Below the pieces are notes generated by a model. The model had not been told where the DNA came from and did not search any database. It was given only the letters and a program-made list of their open reading frames with translations. The translations under genes were made by a program, and so were the position numbers. A stretch of 34,682 nt of DNA from Comamonadaceae bacterium (GTDB lineage Bacteria; Pseudomonadota; Gammaproteobacteria; Burkholderiales; Burkholderiaceae_C), in contig CANBRM010000016.1 in the NCBI GenBank assembly GCA_947371915.1, positions 1 through 34,682 on the forward strand, read 5' to 3'. The stretch's first letter is position 1, and the number at the start of each line of letters is the position of its first letter. Shown in pieces: positions 1 to 7,612 of the stretch.

Positions 1-103
1 CTTCGTGCACCAAATGGCGGTCGATGTAGAGGATGGACGTGCCATCTTCTTCGGTGTGGACGACGTGCTCGTCCCAAATCTTGTCGTAAAGCGTGCGTCC
101 CAT
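1..103 (-). CDS. leuC: 3-isopropylmalate dehydratase large subunit, N-terminal part (cut by window edge)
   Basis: The first 34 codons of a leftward gene run off the left edge. They read [15 protein letters not shown] and continue to YIDRHLVHE, the usual start of LeuC, which with LeuD isomerises 2- to 3-isopropylmalate in leucine synthesis. The ATG is preceded at 103 by AAGGAAGA, a good ribosome binding site. The Fe-S cysteines and the rest of the protein lie outside the window. It is separated from the phosphatase block by a terminator, so it probably has its own weak promoter between about 104 and 176. I could not assign that promoter confidently. Confidence 0.88.
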   Translation of the reverse strand, partial: MGRTLYDKIWDEHVVHTEEDGTSILYIDRHLVHE

Positions 104-176
104 GGGTCTTCCTTATATGGAGACGTAGATTTTATGCGGAGTGCCCTGAGCGTCCCCCGGTTGACTGTCATCTAAG

Positions 177-208
177 AAAAAAGGGGCTTTCCTGCAGAAA
201 AGCCCCTT
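177..208 (-). terminator. Rho-independent terminator of the alkaline phosphatase operon
   Basis: AAGGGGCTTT at 181-190 pairs with AAAGCCCCTT at 199-208 around a short loop. On the minus strand the stem is followed by six T (A run at 177-182). It lies 30 bases past the stop of the secreted-protein gene and separates that operon from leuC. Confidence 0.88.
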
Positions 209-237
209 ATCGCTTCTGTCGTTTGCAACAGCGAGAT

Positions 238-921
238 TTAATCCAAAAAGTCTGAGTAGTCTTTTTGCGCAAACTTCTTGGTCACATCCCACGGGTTCTT
301 AACGGCGGTGTTGAGCACTTTGACCGTGGTGGAGCGGTTGCCGTTGGCACCTTGGCTCAACACCTGTAACGGCATTTCGCGTTTGGCATCCCACAGCACG
401 CGCACAGCGTTGCGGCCTTTGGTGTTTTCAAACCATTGGCCTTGCGGCGTGCTGTCACCGGCCTTCAAGGTTTTGAGCACGGCTGGGTCAATCAAGTGGT
501 ACGCGGCGAGCCACGCACCATCAAAGCCCACCGTGGCGTATTCGGCAGGGGCAATGTCGACCACCACCTCGTCGTGCATCGCAACCAGTCTGAATCGCAG
601 CTTGCCGTCGGGCAGGCGTTGAATCCAACGGGTGGCGGCGCTCAAATCGGCGTGCTTGTGGTCTTTGGCTGCACCCACCTTGGCTTTGGCGTGCTCATCG
701 TCTTGATGGGCACCTGCAGGCATCACGCGTTCAATCCACACCGAGTCGCCTTGGCGGACCACGCGTTCGGTGAACAACGTGCTGCGTTGAATGCCATCGG
801 CCCCCAAAACGCTGCTTTTGTGCGTCACCTCGAGGCTGACATCAGGTGCCGCTTGCGCAGCCCCCATGCAAGCCAAGCTCAAGGCGAGTACCCAAGGCTT
901 CAAATTTGACAACACACGCAT
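238..921 (-). CDS. Secreted protein of unknown function, last gene of the phosphatase operon
   Basis: The protein has 227 residues with a clear Sec signal peptide, residues 1 to about 24, ending AQAA. The mature part has a His/Lys/Asp-rich stretch near residues 72-92 (HQDDEHAK, KDHKHAD) that could bind metal. The rest looks like a mixed beta protein, loosely like LolA/RseB-type periplasmic folds, but I recognise no family. Its ATG at 921 directly abuts the TAA of the upstream alkaline phosphatase (922-924), so translation is probably coupled and the product likely works with the phosphatases. The terminator just downstream marks the end of the operon. Secretion and operon membership are seen in the sequence. 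The function is unknown. Confidence 0.75.
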   Translation of the reverse strand: MRVLSNLKPWVLALSLACMGAAQAAPDVSLEVTHKSSVLGADGIQRSTLFTERVVRQGDSVWIERVMPAGAHQDDEHAKAKVGAAKDHKHADLSAATRWIQRLPDGKLRFRLVAMHDEVVVDIAPAEYATVGFDGAWLAAYHLIDPAVLKTLKAGDSTPQGQWFENTKGRNAVRVLWDAKREMPLQVLSQGANGNRSTTVKVLNTAVKNPWDVTKKFAQKDYSDFLD

Positions 922-2349
922 TTAGAAACCAAACGCTTTCTTCAGCAAGGTGTAGACCTTGGTGTTGTCGATGGTGCCTTTGAAGTTGGCCGAGCCTGCG
1001 CCTTTGGCAAACAACATCACGTCGCCGCCACCGTGGGTTTCAGAGCCCACGCTATTGAATGTCACACCCACTTCTTGCAAATAGTCTTTGTTGAAGGCCG
1101 TGTCCACGTTGGTCAGGTCGTCGCGCACGTCTTTGCGCTGAGCGGCTGCACCGCCGTTGCCAAACACGAGCGTGGTGTAGGGTTTGCCATCGGCAGCCTT
1201 GGCCAAGTTTTTCGTGCGGTAGTCGGTGGTTTTGCCCAAGATGTTGTTGCCCAAGTGGGAGTAGCCGTTGAAGGCCATCGTGTGGTCGTGGTCGGCGGTC
1301 ACCACAATCAAGGTGTTGGTCAAGTCGACTTTGTCCAAGGCGGCCTTGATGGCGTCGTCAAACGCAATCGTGTCAGCCAAAGCGCGCATGGCGTTGGTGC
1401 CGTGCAAGGCGTGGTCAATGCGACCGCCTTCGACCATCAAGAAATAGCCGTTCGGGTTTTTGGACAAGATGTCGATCGACTTGGCCGTCATTTGCGCCAA
1501 GCTGGGTTCAAGCGCAGGGTCACGGTCCAGCTCATATGACATGTGGCCTTGTGCTTGCGCTTGGTCAAACAGGCCAATGATCTTGGTGCCTGCTGCCGAG
1601 GGGGCTGCGTTGAAGGTGGTCAAGTCTTTCGCGTAGTTATAGCCTTTGGCTTGGAGTTCCGTGATCAAGTTGCGGCCATCAGGACGGCCCTTACCAGCAA
1701 TCGTGGTGTTGAAGGGCACCCAATAGCGGCTGTCTCCACCCATCAAAATGTCAACACCTGTGCCCAAAGCGGCGTTGTAACCTGTGCCGCCGGGCACGGC
1801 TTGGCGCGCAATGTCGTATTCCGCGTTGCGGTTACAGATGTGTGAGTAAGTGATGGCCGGTGTGGCGTGTGTCAAACGCGCCGTAGAAACCACACCTGTG
1901 GCCTTGCTCTTGGCAATGGCTTGCTCCAGCAAGGTGGGCACGGAGGCACCGTTGCCGGTAGCTGGGCAGTTATTCACTGCGCTGCTCACGTTCGGGGTCA
2001 CTGTGGTGTCTGTTGTTGGTCTGAAGGCGCCTTGTGCACGGGTAACGCCGTCCATCGACACCACTTCGTTACGTGCCTTCACGCCTGTCATGTAGGCACC
2101 CATTGAAGGTGCGCTATCGGTCGTTTGTGCGTCAAGCGAGTAGGTTTTCACGCGTGCGGTACGACCCAAGGTTTCCATCGTCAACTTGCCAGCTTCGCCG
2201 TATTTGTAGATGCGGCTGGCGGTGACGGTGACTGGGCCCATGCCGTCACCCAAAAAGAAGATCACGTTTTTGGCTTCGCCATCGGCAAAAGCCGACAGGG
2301 CGCTGGTCAAGGCGAGTGCCGCCACGGAGAGTTTGAATGTGTATTTCAT
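922..2349 (-). CDS. phoA: Periplasmic alkaline phosphatase, PhoA family (second copy)
   Basis: This 475-residue protein has a signal peptide (residues 1-22, ending SAFA). It then carries the PhoA-family core: VIFFLGDGMG near 29-38 (metal Asp), TDSAPS with catalytic Ser79, RLTHATPA, VEGGRIDHALH, TADHDH and GSETHGGGD. It should release phosphate from organic monoesters in the periplasm using Zn and Mg. By my manual alignment the residues matching E. coli Asp153 and Lys328 are both His, as in many non-enteric PhoA proteins. I chose the ATG at 2349 because GGAGC lies upstream; a TTG at 2364 is the only earlier option. It follows the lipoprotein paralogue by 29 bases and abuts the secreted-protein gene, so the three form an operon under the Pho box at 3855-3894. 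Confidence 0.93.
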   Translation of the reverse strand: MKYTFKLSVAALALTSALSAFADGEAKNVIFFLGDGMGPVTVTASRIYKYGEAGKLTMETLGRTARVKTYSLDAQTTDSAPSMGAYMTGVKARNEVVSMDGVTRAQGAFRPTTDTTVTPNVSSAVNNCPATGNGASVPTLLEQAIAKSKATGVVSTARLTHATPAITYSHICNRNAEYDIARQAVPGGTGYNAALGTGVDILMGGDSRYWVPFNTTIAGKGRPDGRNLITELQAKGYNYAKDLTTFNAAPSAAGTKIIGLFDQAQAQGHMSYELDRDPALEPSLAQMTAKSIDILSKNPNGYFLMVEGGRIDHALHGTNAMRALADTIAFDDAIKAALDKVDLTNTLIVVTADHDHTMAFNGYSHLGNNILGKTTDYRTKNLAKAADGKPYTTLVFGNGGAAAQRKDVRDDLTNVDTAFNKDYLQEVGVTFNSVGSETHGGGDVMLFAKGAGSANFKGTIDNTKVYTLLKKAFGF

Positions 2350-2378
2350 GGTGATGTGCTCCAAAGATAGGTCAGGGC

Positions 2379-3806
2379 TTACAGGCCAAAGATGCCGCGG
2401 ATCAAGCCGAAAACTTCGGTGTTGACCAACACGCCGGTGAACTTCTCAGCGCCTTTGCCGATCGCACCCAAGAACACGTCGCCGCCGCCATGTGTTTCGC
2501 TGCCCAAGGCCGTGGGGATGACCGCTTCTTGGTGGTAGGTGGCACCAAAGACCGTGGCGTCAGTCAAGGCTGTGCGTGTCGTGGGGCGGTTTTCGCCGTT
2601 ACCGAAGCCAATGATGGTGTAGGGATTGTTTGAAGCGTCAACTGCGAAGACACCCGTGATGTAGTCTTTCAGCAAGCCCAACACGCCTGGGTTAGCGTCA
2701 GTGGTTTTGCCAGTCAATGCGGCATAACCGTTCAAGACCAAGGTGTGGTCATGGTCGGCGGTTACCACGATCAAGGTGTTTTTCAAACCTGGATCGATGA
2801 TGTTCATTTTGTCGATGGCCACTTTGATGGCATCGTCAAACGCCACGGTGTCTTGCAAGGCTTTGCGGGCTGTGGTTTCGTGCAAGGCGTGGTCAATGCG
2901 ACCGCCTTCGACCATCAAAAACATGCCACGGTTGTTGCTCTTGAGAATGTCAATCGCTTTACCTGTCATGTCGGCCAAGCTGGGCTCATTGGCTGCGTTG
3001 GCGATACGGTCCAAGTCATAACTCATGTGGCTTGGGGTGAACAAGCCGACCAGTTTTTTGTCGCTGGCTGAGGCTGCGTCAAACTCGGTTTTGTTGGTTA
3101 CAAATTTGTAGCCTGCCGTTTTGAATTCGGCCACCAAGTCGCGCGTGTCGGTGCGCTTGCTGCCCGTGGTTGTTTTGGGTTGGAAGTAAGCAATACCGCC
3201 ACCCAAAATCACGTCCACGCCAGAACCCAAAGCGCTGTTGTAACCGCTGCCGTTGGGCACGAGTTGAGCCGCAATGGCGTTTTCGCCGTCACGGTGACAA
3301 ATGTGCGCGTAGGTCGTGGCCGGTGTGGCGTGCGTGATGCGTGTGGTGGTGACGACGCCTGTGGCCAAGCCCGCTGTCTTGGCTTTTTCAAGCATCGTAG
3401 GCACAGCCGTGCCGTTGGTGCTGGGGCAGGTGCTGTCCGCGCCACTGACATACGACGCGAACGTGTTTTTGTCATAAGCACTGGTGTCCGCAGACATGGA
3501 TACCACTTCGTTGTTCATCTTCACGCCGGTCATGTAAGCGGCCATCGAAGGCGCGCTGTCAGTCACTTGAGCGTCGTTGGAGTAAGTCTTGATGAAGGCC
3601 GTCTCGGGCAACGTGTCCATCGTCAACTCGCCGTCTTCACCGGCTTTGTAAATGCGGGCTGCGGTCATGGTGGTCAGACCCATGCCGTCACCCAAAAAGA
3701 AGATCACGTTCTTGGCAACAGGTGCCTCGGTGGTGGAACTGCAGGCAGACAAACCCGCGATGGAGAGCGCTGCAAAAGCACCCCACAAAAAGACTTTACG
3801 CTTCAT
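2379..3806 (-). CDS. phoA: Alkaline phosphatase lipoprotein, PhoA family (first copy)
   Basis: This 475-residue PhoA-family phosphatase begins with a lipoprotein signal, LSAC with Cys22 as the lipidation site, so it is probably anchored in the outer membrane rather than free. Family motifs are all present: VIFFLGDGMG at about 34-43, VTDSAPS with nucleophile Ser84, RITHATPA, VEGGRIDHALH, TADHDH and SETHGGGD. It is clearly paralogous to the next gene, and the two differ mainly in N-terminal sorting. A four-half-site Pho box lies upstream, and GAGG about 9 bases before the ATG serves as ribosome binding site. It is the first gene of a three-gene leftward unit. It may also be read from the btaA promoter through the small zinc-ribbon gene. 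Confidence 0.93.
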   Translation of the reverse strand: MKRKVFLWGAFAALSIAGLSACSSTTEAPVAKNVIFFLGDGMGLTTMTAARIYKAGEDGELTMDTLPETAFIKTYSNDAQVTDSAPSMAAYMTGVKMNNEVVSMSADTSAYDKNTFASYVSGADSTCPSTNGTAVPTMLEKAKTAGLATGVVTTTRITHATPATTYAHICHRDGENAIAAQLVPNGSGYNSALGSGVDVILGGGIAYFQPKTTTGSKRTDTRDLVAEFKTAGYKFVTNKTEFDAASASDKKLVGLFTPSHMSYDLDRIANAANEPSLADMTGKAIDILKSNNRGMFLMVEGGRIDHALHETTARKALQDTVAFDDAIKVAIDKMNIIDPGLKNTLIVVTADHDHTLVLNGYAALTGKTTDANPGVLGLLKDYITGVFAVDASNNPYTIIGFGNGENRPTTRTALTDATVFGATYHQEAVIPTALGSETHGGGDVFLGAIGKGAEKFTGVLVNTEVFGLIRGIFGL

Positions 3807-3838
3807 GATGAACCTCGTTGAGTGGCTAGAAAAAAGCT

Positions 3839-3894
3839 ATCTTTGCGTGCAGAAAAGACCGTGTGATGAAGGTTTTATGAAGATTGCGCGACAG
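3839..3894 (-). promoter_or_regulatory. Pho box array and -10 for the alkaline phosphatase operon
   Basis: On the minus strand four 7-bp half-sites repeat every 11 bp: CTGTCGC (3894-3888), TCTTCAT (3883-3877), CCTTCAT (3872-3866) and a weaker CGGTCTT (3861-3855). Ten bases further is AAAGAT (3844-3839), a plausible -10, giving a start near 3832 and a leader of about 26 bases. Part of the array lies inside the last codons of the zinc-ribbon gene. Confidence 0.75.
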
Positions 3895-4111
3895 CGTTTT
3901 TAATTGGCCTGCAATCTGCGCAGAAAAATAAGTTGGCGCCCAAATAGCGCTTGAACGAACCTGTGTTTCGCATCCTGTGCTGTCCACATTTCATACAGCT
4001 CATGGTTTCTCCACCACGACCCATGCCTTGAAAAGGTGACCCGTTTTGTTTGTTGGTGTAGCGCAAGCCATCGCTGGTGATTTGAGTTTTTTCGTGGTGG
4101 TAGTTGTTCAT
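3875..4111 (-). CDS. Small zinc-ribbon protein of unknown function
   Basis: This 78-residue protein starts at the ATG at 4111; a TTG at 4117 is less likely. Its C-terminal half has a CMKCG pair and, about 25 residues later, CADC, the four-cysteine pattern of a zinc ribbon. The N-terminal part is polar (SDGLRYTNKQNGSPFQG). No signal peptide or membrane segment is visible, so it is probably cytoplasmic. It sits 27 bases after the GNAT-like gene and before phoA1, in the same direction, so it is probably co-transcribed with btaA. Its 3' end overlaps the Pho box of phoA1. No clear ribosome binding site is seen. It could be a regulator or a general small zinc protein. The role is unknown. Confidence 0.65.
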   Translation of the reverse strand: MNNYHHEKTQITSDGLRYTNKQNGSPFQGMGRGGETMSCMKCGQHRMRNTGSFKRYLGANLFFCADCRPIKNAVAQSS

Positions 4112-4138
4112 GATCAAAGCTTCAAGAAGTTAATAAAT

Positions 4139-5188
4139 TCACGCACCAAGTGCCATCAACGCATCCGCGTCTATACGCTGAGCTTTTTTTTCGAGCCAGC
4201 GCAAAAGCTGTGAGCGCCAGCCATTGGCTTTTCTCGAAGGCGCGCAAACCATCGTGTATTCCAAGTGCGGCACGCCGCCGCGTTTGCGCTTGAAGTCGCC
4301 TGCGCCTGAGCTGTAGTTCAACAGCAGCGCATGGGTTTGGGTGTAGTCGTGAATGGCCGAAAACAGCAGGCGGTACAAGCCGTCGATCTCGGCATCTGTG
4401 GCGTAGCCCAAGGCTGGCACGGTCAAGGTGTCGCCCACTTGGTAGAGCATGGCGAAGGCCATGATGTCGCCGTTGCTGTGCGTCAACGCCAGTGCACGCA
4501 TGACTGAGCCATTCAGCATGTCTTCAAAAAACTCAGGCGTGTACTGCGCGTTGAGTTGGCTGTGTTTGTCGAGATAAATGCGCGTGTACAACGAGGCCAT
4601 GCGCCGCGCTGTTTCTGGTGTGGCTTGCTCTAACACCACTGTGTTTAAGCCAGACCGTTTGCGTGCCGTGTGATCGCGCGCGAGGTGCGAAGGCTTGCGC
4701 GCCAATCCCTGACGCAAGTCAAACTCGTAAACCACGCGTGCGGGCAGTGCCACGAAGCCCAGGCCGCGCAGTGTTTCCATCAGGTCTTCGTGTTTGCTAG
4801 CTTGCAAATTGCGAACACCAACAAAGCAATCGGGGTTTTGGGCCACCGCGCGGTTGCACGCGTCAGATAGCTCGACACTACAGGCCGCGTCCCACACGTT
4901 GGTGGAGACGGGCCAATTGCCCACCAAGATCAAGCGGTCAAGACCCAGCCAGCGCGCACAAGTGCCCAAGCGTCGCACGCCCCAAGCCGCCCACCATGAG
5001 GTGGCTTGCAACTCTTCCGCGGCGTAGTCAAACCAGCCGCTGCGCAGTGAGGTGAGGTAGCTGGTGTCAGCCATTCCCGGTTTGCGCGACACCGTCACGG
5101 CCAACGACGACTGGCCCAGCCACTGAAGCTCTGCGCTGGCGTTGCGCATCCAGCGCTCGAGTGGCTGGCGAGGCCAAGTGGGTTGCAT
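4139..5188 (-). CDS. FemAB/GNAT-like acyl- or aminoacyltransferase coupled to btaA
   Basis: This 349-residue protein starts at ATG 5188, which overlaps the TGA of btaA as TGATG, so it is translationally coupled. The frame is open for 40 more codons upstream, but that part lies inside btaA and is not needed. The C-terminal half shows features of FemAB-like GNAT proteins (the Acetyltransf_6 type), including the NYSSGAGDFKRKRG stretch, about 50 residues from the end, and a following EYTMV strand. A predicted amphipathic segment (WWAAWGVRRLG) lies near residues 64-74. Coupling to BtaA suggests that it acts on the BtaA product or a related amine-bearing lipid, perhaps N-acylating or aminoacylating the head group. 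That is inference. It shows no SAM-binding motif, so it is not a BtaB methyltransferase. Confidence 0.8.
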   Translation of the reverse strand: MQPTWPRQPLERWMRNASAELQWLGQSSLAVTVSRKPGMADTSYLTSLRSGWFDYAAEELQATSWWAAWGVRRLGTCARWLGLDRLILVGNWPVSTNVWDAACSVELSDACNRAVAQNPDCFVGVRNLQASKHEDLMETLRGLGFVALPARVVYEFDLRQGLARKPSHLARDHTARKRSGLNTVVLEQATPETARRMASLYTRIYLDKHSQLNAQYTPEFFEDMLNGSVMRALALTHSNGDIMAFAMLYQVGDTLTVPALGYATDAEIDGLYRLLFSAIHDYTQTHALLLNYSSGAGDFKRKRGGVPHLEYTMVCAPSRKANGWRSQLLRWLEKKAQRIDADALMALGA

Positions 5189-6438
5189 CAAGCTTGCAAG
5201 CGGTACAAATGAAACGCGCCGTAAATGCCAGAGCGGTCGGTGGGGCCCAGTGTGTCGGAGGTGGCATCGTCGCGCATCCACTTGCCTTGCAAGTCGCCCG
5301 TGAAGCACACGTCCACCGGCGATGTGACGCCTGCTGTTCTGAAAATCACGCGTGCACCCGGCTTAGCAGCGCGGGTGATTTCGCGCCACAAAGCGGTGAT
5401 CTCTTCGTTGGACATCCAGTCTTGTGCATCCAGCAACACCACCGCATCCACACTCAGCATGTCCATGCGCGCAATGGCATCGCGAATGTTGCTTTGCTCA
5501 ACCGACAGCTTGTGCACATTGGCCTTGACTTGCGCGTAGTGGCTGCGCATTAAGTAGGGTGGCAAGGCGCTTTGACCTGTGGCGTCGTAGCGGCGTCCAA
5601 AAGCTTGCCAAGCAAAGTAGTTGTCTTGGATGGGCACCACAGTGGCCAAGCGACGTGCACGCTCTTTCAACACCTGCGCCATGTTGTCGGGTTGTTCATC
5701 GCACAGCGCGTTGTGCTGGCTGGGAGGAATGCCCAAGTTGTAGAGCGCAAAGGGACTGCTGCAAATTTTGGCCATCAACTTGGAGTCAAAAATTTTGGCA
5801 ACCTTGTTGTCAAACCATTTCTCTTGCGCTTGTTGGGTGGGTTGCGCCAACAACTCATCAAGCTTCACGCCGTGCAATTTGGCACCCCAGTGGATGATGC
5901 CGATCAACTGGCCTAGCAGCCCGTACTTGTAAAAGCCTTTGGCAAACATGCGAATGCGGCGAAAGCCAATGGGGCCACCTTCCCAGTAATGGCGGCTGTC
6001 GGCGTCGAGTTTGGGTGCAATCAGGGTTTTGTAGACGCGCACATTGCTAGACGCTTGAGCCACCCCAAAAAATTGGAAGAAGTCGTCGTAATGGGGCAGG
6101 GCACGCAGGCCCGCGATTTTCAGTTTGTTCAAGGAGACGTGGGCGTGGTTCAAGTCCACCGCTGTGACCTTGGCTGGGTTGGCCGTCAAATACGACAAGG
6201 CATTACAACCGCCAGAGGCGATGGTCACCACATGGTCTTCGGCACCCAAGTTCAAGGCCTGCATGTCCATGACGGGGTCTTCCCAAATTTGGGTGTAAAC
6301 CAATTGACGGAACCACATCGCAAACAAACGCTCTTTCAAGGTGGCTTTTTGTTTGTGCCCAAAAACCGCGTTGCTCAACAGCTCTTTAGAGCGGTCTGCG
6401 CTGGCACTGGGGGTGCGGAGTGTCTGTGTGAATTCCAT
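5188..6438 (-). CDS. btaA: S-adenosylmethionine:diacylglycerol 3-amino-3-carboxypropyltransferase (BtaA, DUF3419)
   Basis: BtaA moves the 3-amino-3-carboxypropyl group of SAM to diacylglycerol, giving diacylglyceryl-homoserine, the first step to the P-free betaine lipid DGTS. The 416-residue protein shows family hallmarks: YTQIWEDPVMDM (about 48-59), the SAM loop IASGGCNAL (73-81) with acidic Asp95, the HYDDFFQFFG segment, SPFALYNLGIPP, DNYFAWQAFGRRYD, VLLDAQDWM and a C-terminal SGIYGAFHLY. I chose ATG 6438 because AAGG precedes it by about 7 bases; an in-frame GTG at 6465 lacks support and lies at the presumed transcription start. A Pho box precedes it. It probably also gets read-through from tonB upstream. 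BtaB, the N-methyltransferase needed to finish DGTS, is not in the window. Confidence 0.93.
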   Translation of the reverse strand: MEFTQTLRTPSASADRSKELLSNAVFGHKQKATLKERLFAMWFRQLVYTQIWEDPVMDMQALNLGAEDHVVTIASGGCNALSYLTANPAKVTAVDLNHAHVSLNKLKIAGLRALPHYDDFFQFFGVAQASSNVRVYKTLIAPKLDADSRHYWEGGPIGFRRIRMFAKGFYKYGLLGQLIGIIHWGAKLHGVKLDELLAQPTQQAQEKWFDNKVAKIFDSKLMAKICSSPFALYNLGIPPSQHNALCDEQPDNMAQVLKERARRLATVVPIQDNYFAWQAFGRRYDATGQSALPPYLMRSHYAQVKANVHKLSVEQSNIRDAIARMDMLSVDAVVLLDAQDWMSNEEITALWREITRAAKPGARVIFRTAGVTSPVDVCFTGDLQGKWMRDDATSDTLGPTDRSGIYGAFHLYRLQA

Positions 6439-6467
6439 GTCCAACCTTGAGATGAAGTGAAGCACGA

Positions 6468-6523
6468 ATGGTGCTTGGCAGACATGAAAAAACGATGAAG
6501 GTTTGGCGTCAATTCTGTGAAGA
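6468..6523 (-). promoter_or_regulatory. Pho box and -10 for btaA
   Basis: On the minus strand CCTTCAT (6501-6495) and TTTTCAT (6490-6484) are 11 bp apart, and a further in-phase TCTTCAC lies at 6523-6517. Ten bases past the box is CACCAT (6473-6468), with A2 and T6 of a -10. It lies in the tonB-btaA gap and lets the lipid and phosphatase genes be switched on apart from the TonB system. Confidence 0.7.
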
Positions 6524-6541
6524 ATTCACGCCACCTAGATG

Positions 6542-7207
6542 TCAATAGCAAGCCACCCAGATTTGGTACACGCCATCTTTGTTTTGCAAACCGGCAGGGG
6601 GCAAAGGGTAAGAGGCGGTCTCTACCGCTTTGGTTGCGGCGCGATCAACGGCGCTCAAGCCACTGGTTTGAAGTACACGAATGGCAGACACTTTGCCGTC
6701 GTGCAAACTGAACTCCATGCGCGCACGTCCTTTGAACGACAGCGCTTTGGCGGTGCCCGGTACCTCAAACGCAGCCTGCACGGCTGCAGCCAACTTCACG
6801 TTGTAGGCCAAGGCTGGGTCGGGTAAGGCGGGTGTTGCAGGCGAGGCAGCGGCTGCTGGCGTGGAAGGTGCCGTTGTGGCTGTGGGTTCTGTTTTTGTGA
6901 CCGCTTGCACAGATGCATCGTTCGACACCGTTTGCACTTTGGGTGCAGCAGCGCTCACGGGTGGCGGGTTGGTGTTGACTTGCGGTTTTGGCGTTGGGGT
7001 GGTTTTCAGTTTAGGGGGCTCAGCCAGGGCTGGCTTTTTTTCGAGCAAGGGCGCCACAGCCATCTCTAAAGTCAGAGGTATGACCTCGCGTTCGATGGGC
7101 GTAATGTGTTGCCCAGCCCAGAGTAACGTGCCGACGATCAACAAAGACTCAAGGCCAAACGCCACGGCAAACGATTGCCAATGACGGCGGTTCAAAGTTA
7201 GGGCCAT
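6542..7207 (-). CDS. tonB: Energy transducer TonB
   Basis: This 221-residue TonB-type protein couples the inner-membrane proton gradient to an outer-membrane receptor. It has one N-terminal membrane anchor (about residues 12-31), a Pro/Lys-rich periplasm-spanning region (about 53-85), an Ala/Thr/Pro-rich linker, and a C-terminal TonB domain with the pattern KGRARMEFSLHDGKV, then SGLSAVDRAA, ending YQIWVACY. It is the fourth gene of receptor-exbB-exbD-tonB, 8 bases after exbD, so it is likely dedicated to that receptor. Confidence 0.9.
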   Translation of the reverse strand: MALTLNRRHWQSFAVAFGLESLLIVGTLLWAGQHITPIEREVIPLTLEMAVAPLLEKKPALAEPPKLKTTPTPKPQVNTNPPPVSAAAPKVQTVSNDASVQAVTKTEPTATTAPSTPAAAASPATPALPDPALAYNVKLAAAVQAAFEVPGTAKALSFKGRARMEFSLHDGKVSAIRVLQTSGLSAVDRAATKAVETASYPLPPAGLQNKDGVYQIWVACY

Positions 7208-7215
7208 ACCTCGCC

Positions 7216-7611
7216 TCAGCGCGCCACAGCGCGCGCAGCCAAACCCACTTGCGTGACACCGCTGTGCTTGACCACATCAATCACATCCATCACGCGCTGG
7301 AGGTTCGTGTCATCTGAGCCGGCAATCGTCACCGACAAAGTGGCTGTGTCCTTGCTCTGAATCAAGCGCTTGAGTTGTTCCATCGTTCTGGGTGCGCCGT
7401 CGGCTACCAAGGTGCCGCCATGTTGAATTTCAATCAGCAACTTGGGCGCTGGGATGCTCGAGGCCGAACTGCTGGTGGGCAGTTTGGAGAGCTGGCCGGA
7501 AGCCGGAATCATCCGCAGCGTCATCATGGCAAAAAACACCAGCAAGAACAGCATGATGTCGATCATGGGAATGATCTCGATGCGTGCCTTGCGCGTCTCG
7601 AAATAGCGCAT
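7216..7611 (-). CDS. exbD: Biopolymer transport protein ExbD
   Basis: This 131-residue ExbD/TolR-family protein forms the proton-driven motor with ExbB. It has a short basic N-terminus (RKARIEIIPM), one membrane helix (about 15-35) carrying the conserved proton-carrying Asp at residue 18 (MIDIMLFLLVFF), and a periplasmic C-terminal domain with the ExbD strand TLSVTIAGSDDT and helix LQRVMDVIDVVKHSGV. It starts one base after the exbB stop, indicating coupling. Confidence 0.92.
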   Translation of the reverse strand: MRYFETRKARIEIIPMIDIMLFLLVFFAMMTLRMIPASGQLSKLPTSSSASSIPAPKLLIEIQHGGTLVADGAPRTMEQLKRLIQSKDTATLSVTIAGSDDTNLQRVMDVIDVVKHSGVTQVGLAARAVAR

Positions 7612-7612
7612 G

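Noticed and set aside
3180-3821. 213-codon plus-strand frame opposite phoA1
   Set aside because: It is a shadow of a well-supported alkaline phosphatase, with a His/Val-rich composition typical of antisense frames.
5189-5308. Longer N-terminus for the GNAT-like protein
   Set aside because: It would lie wholly inside btaA in another frame, has Arg/His-rich nonsense sequence, and the TGATG start is typical of this locus.
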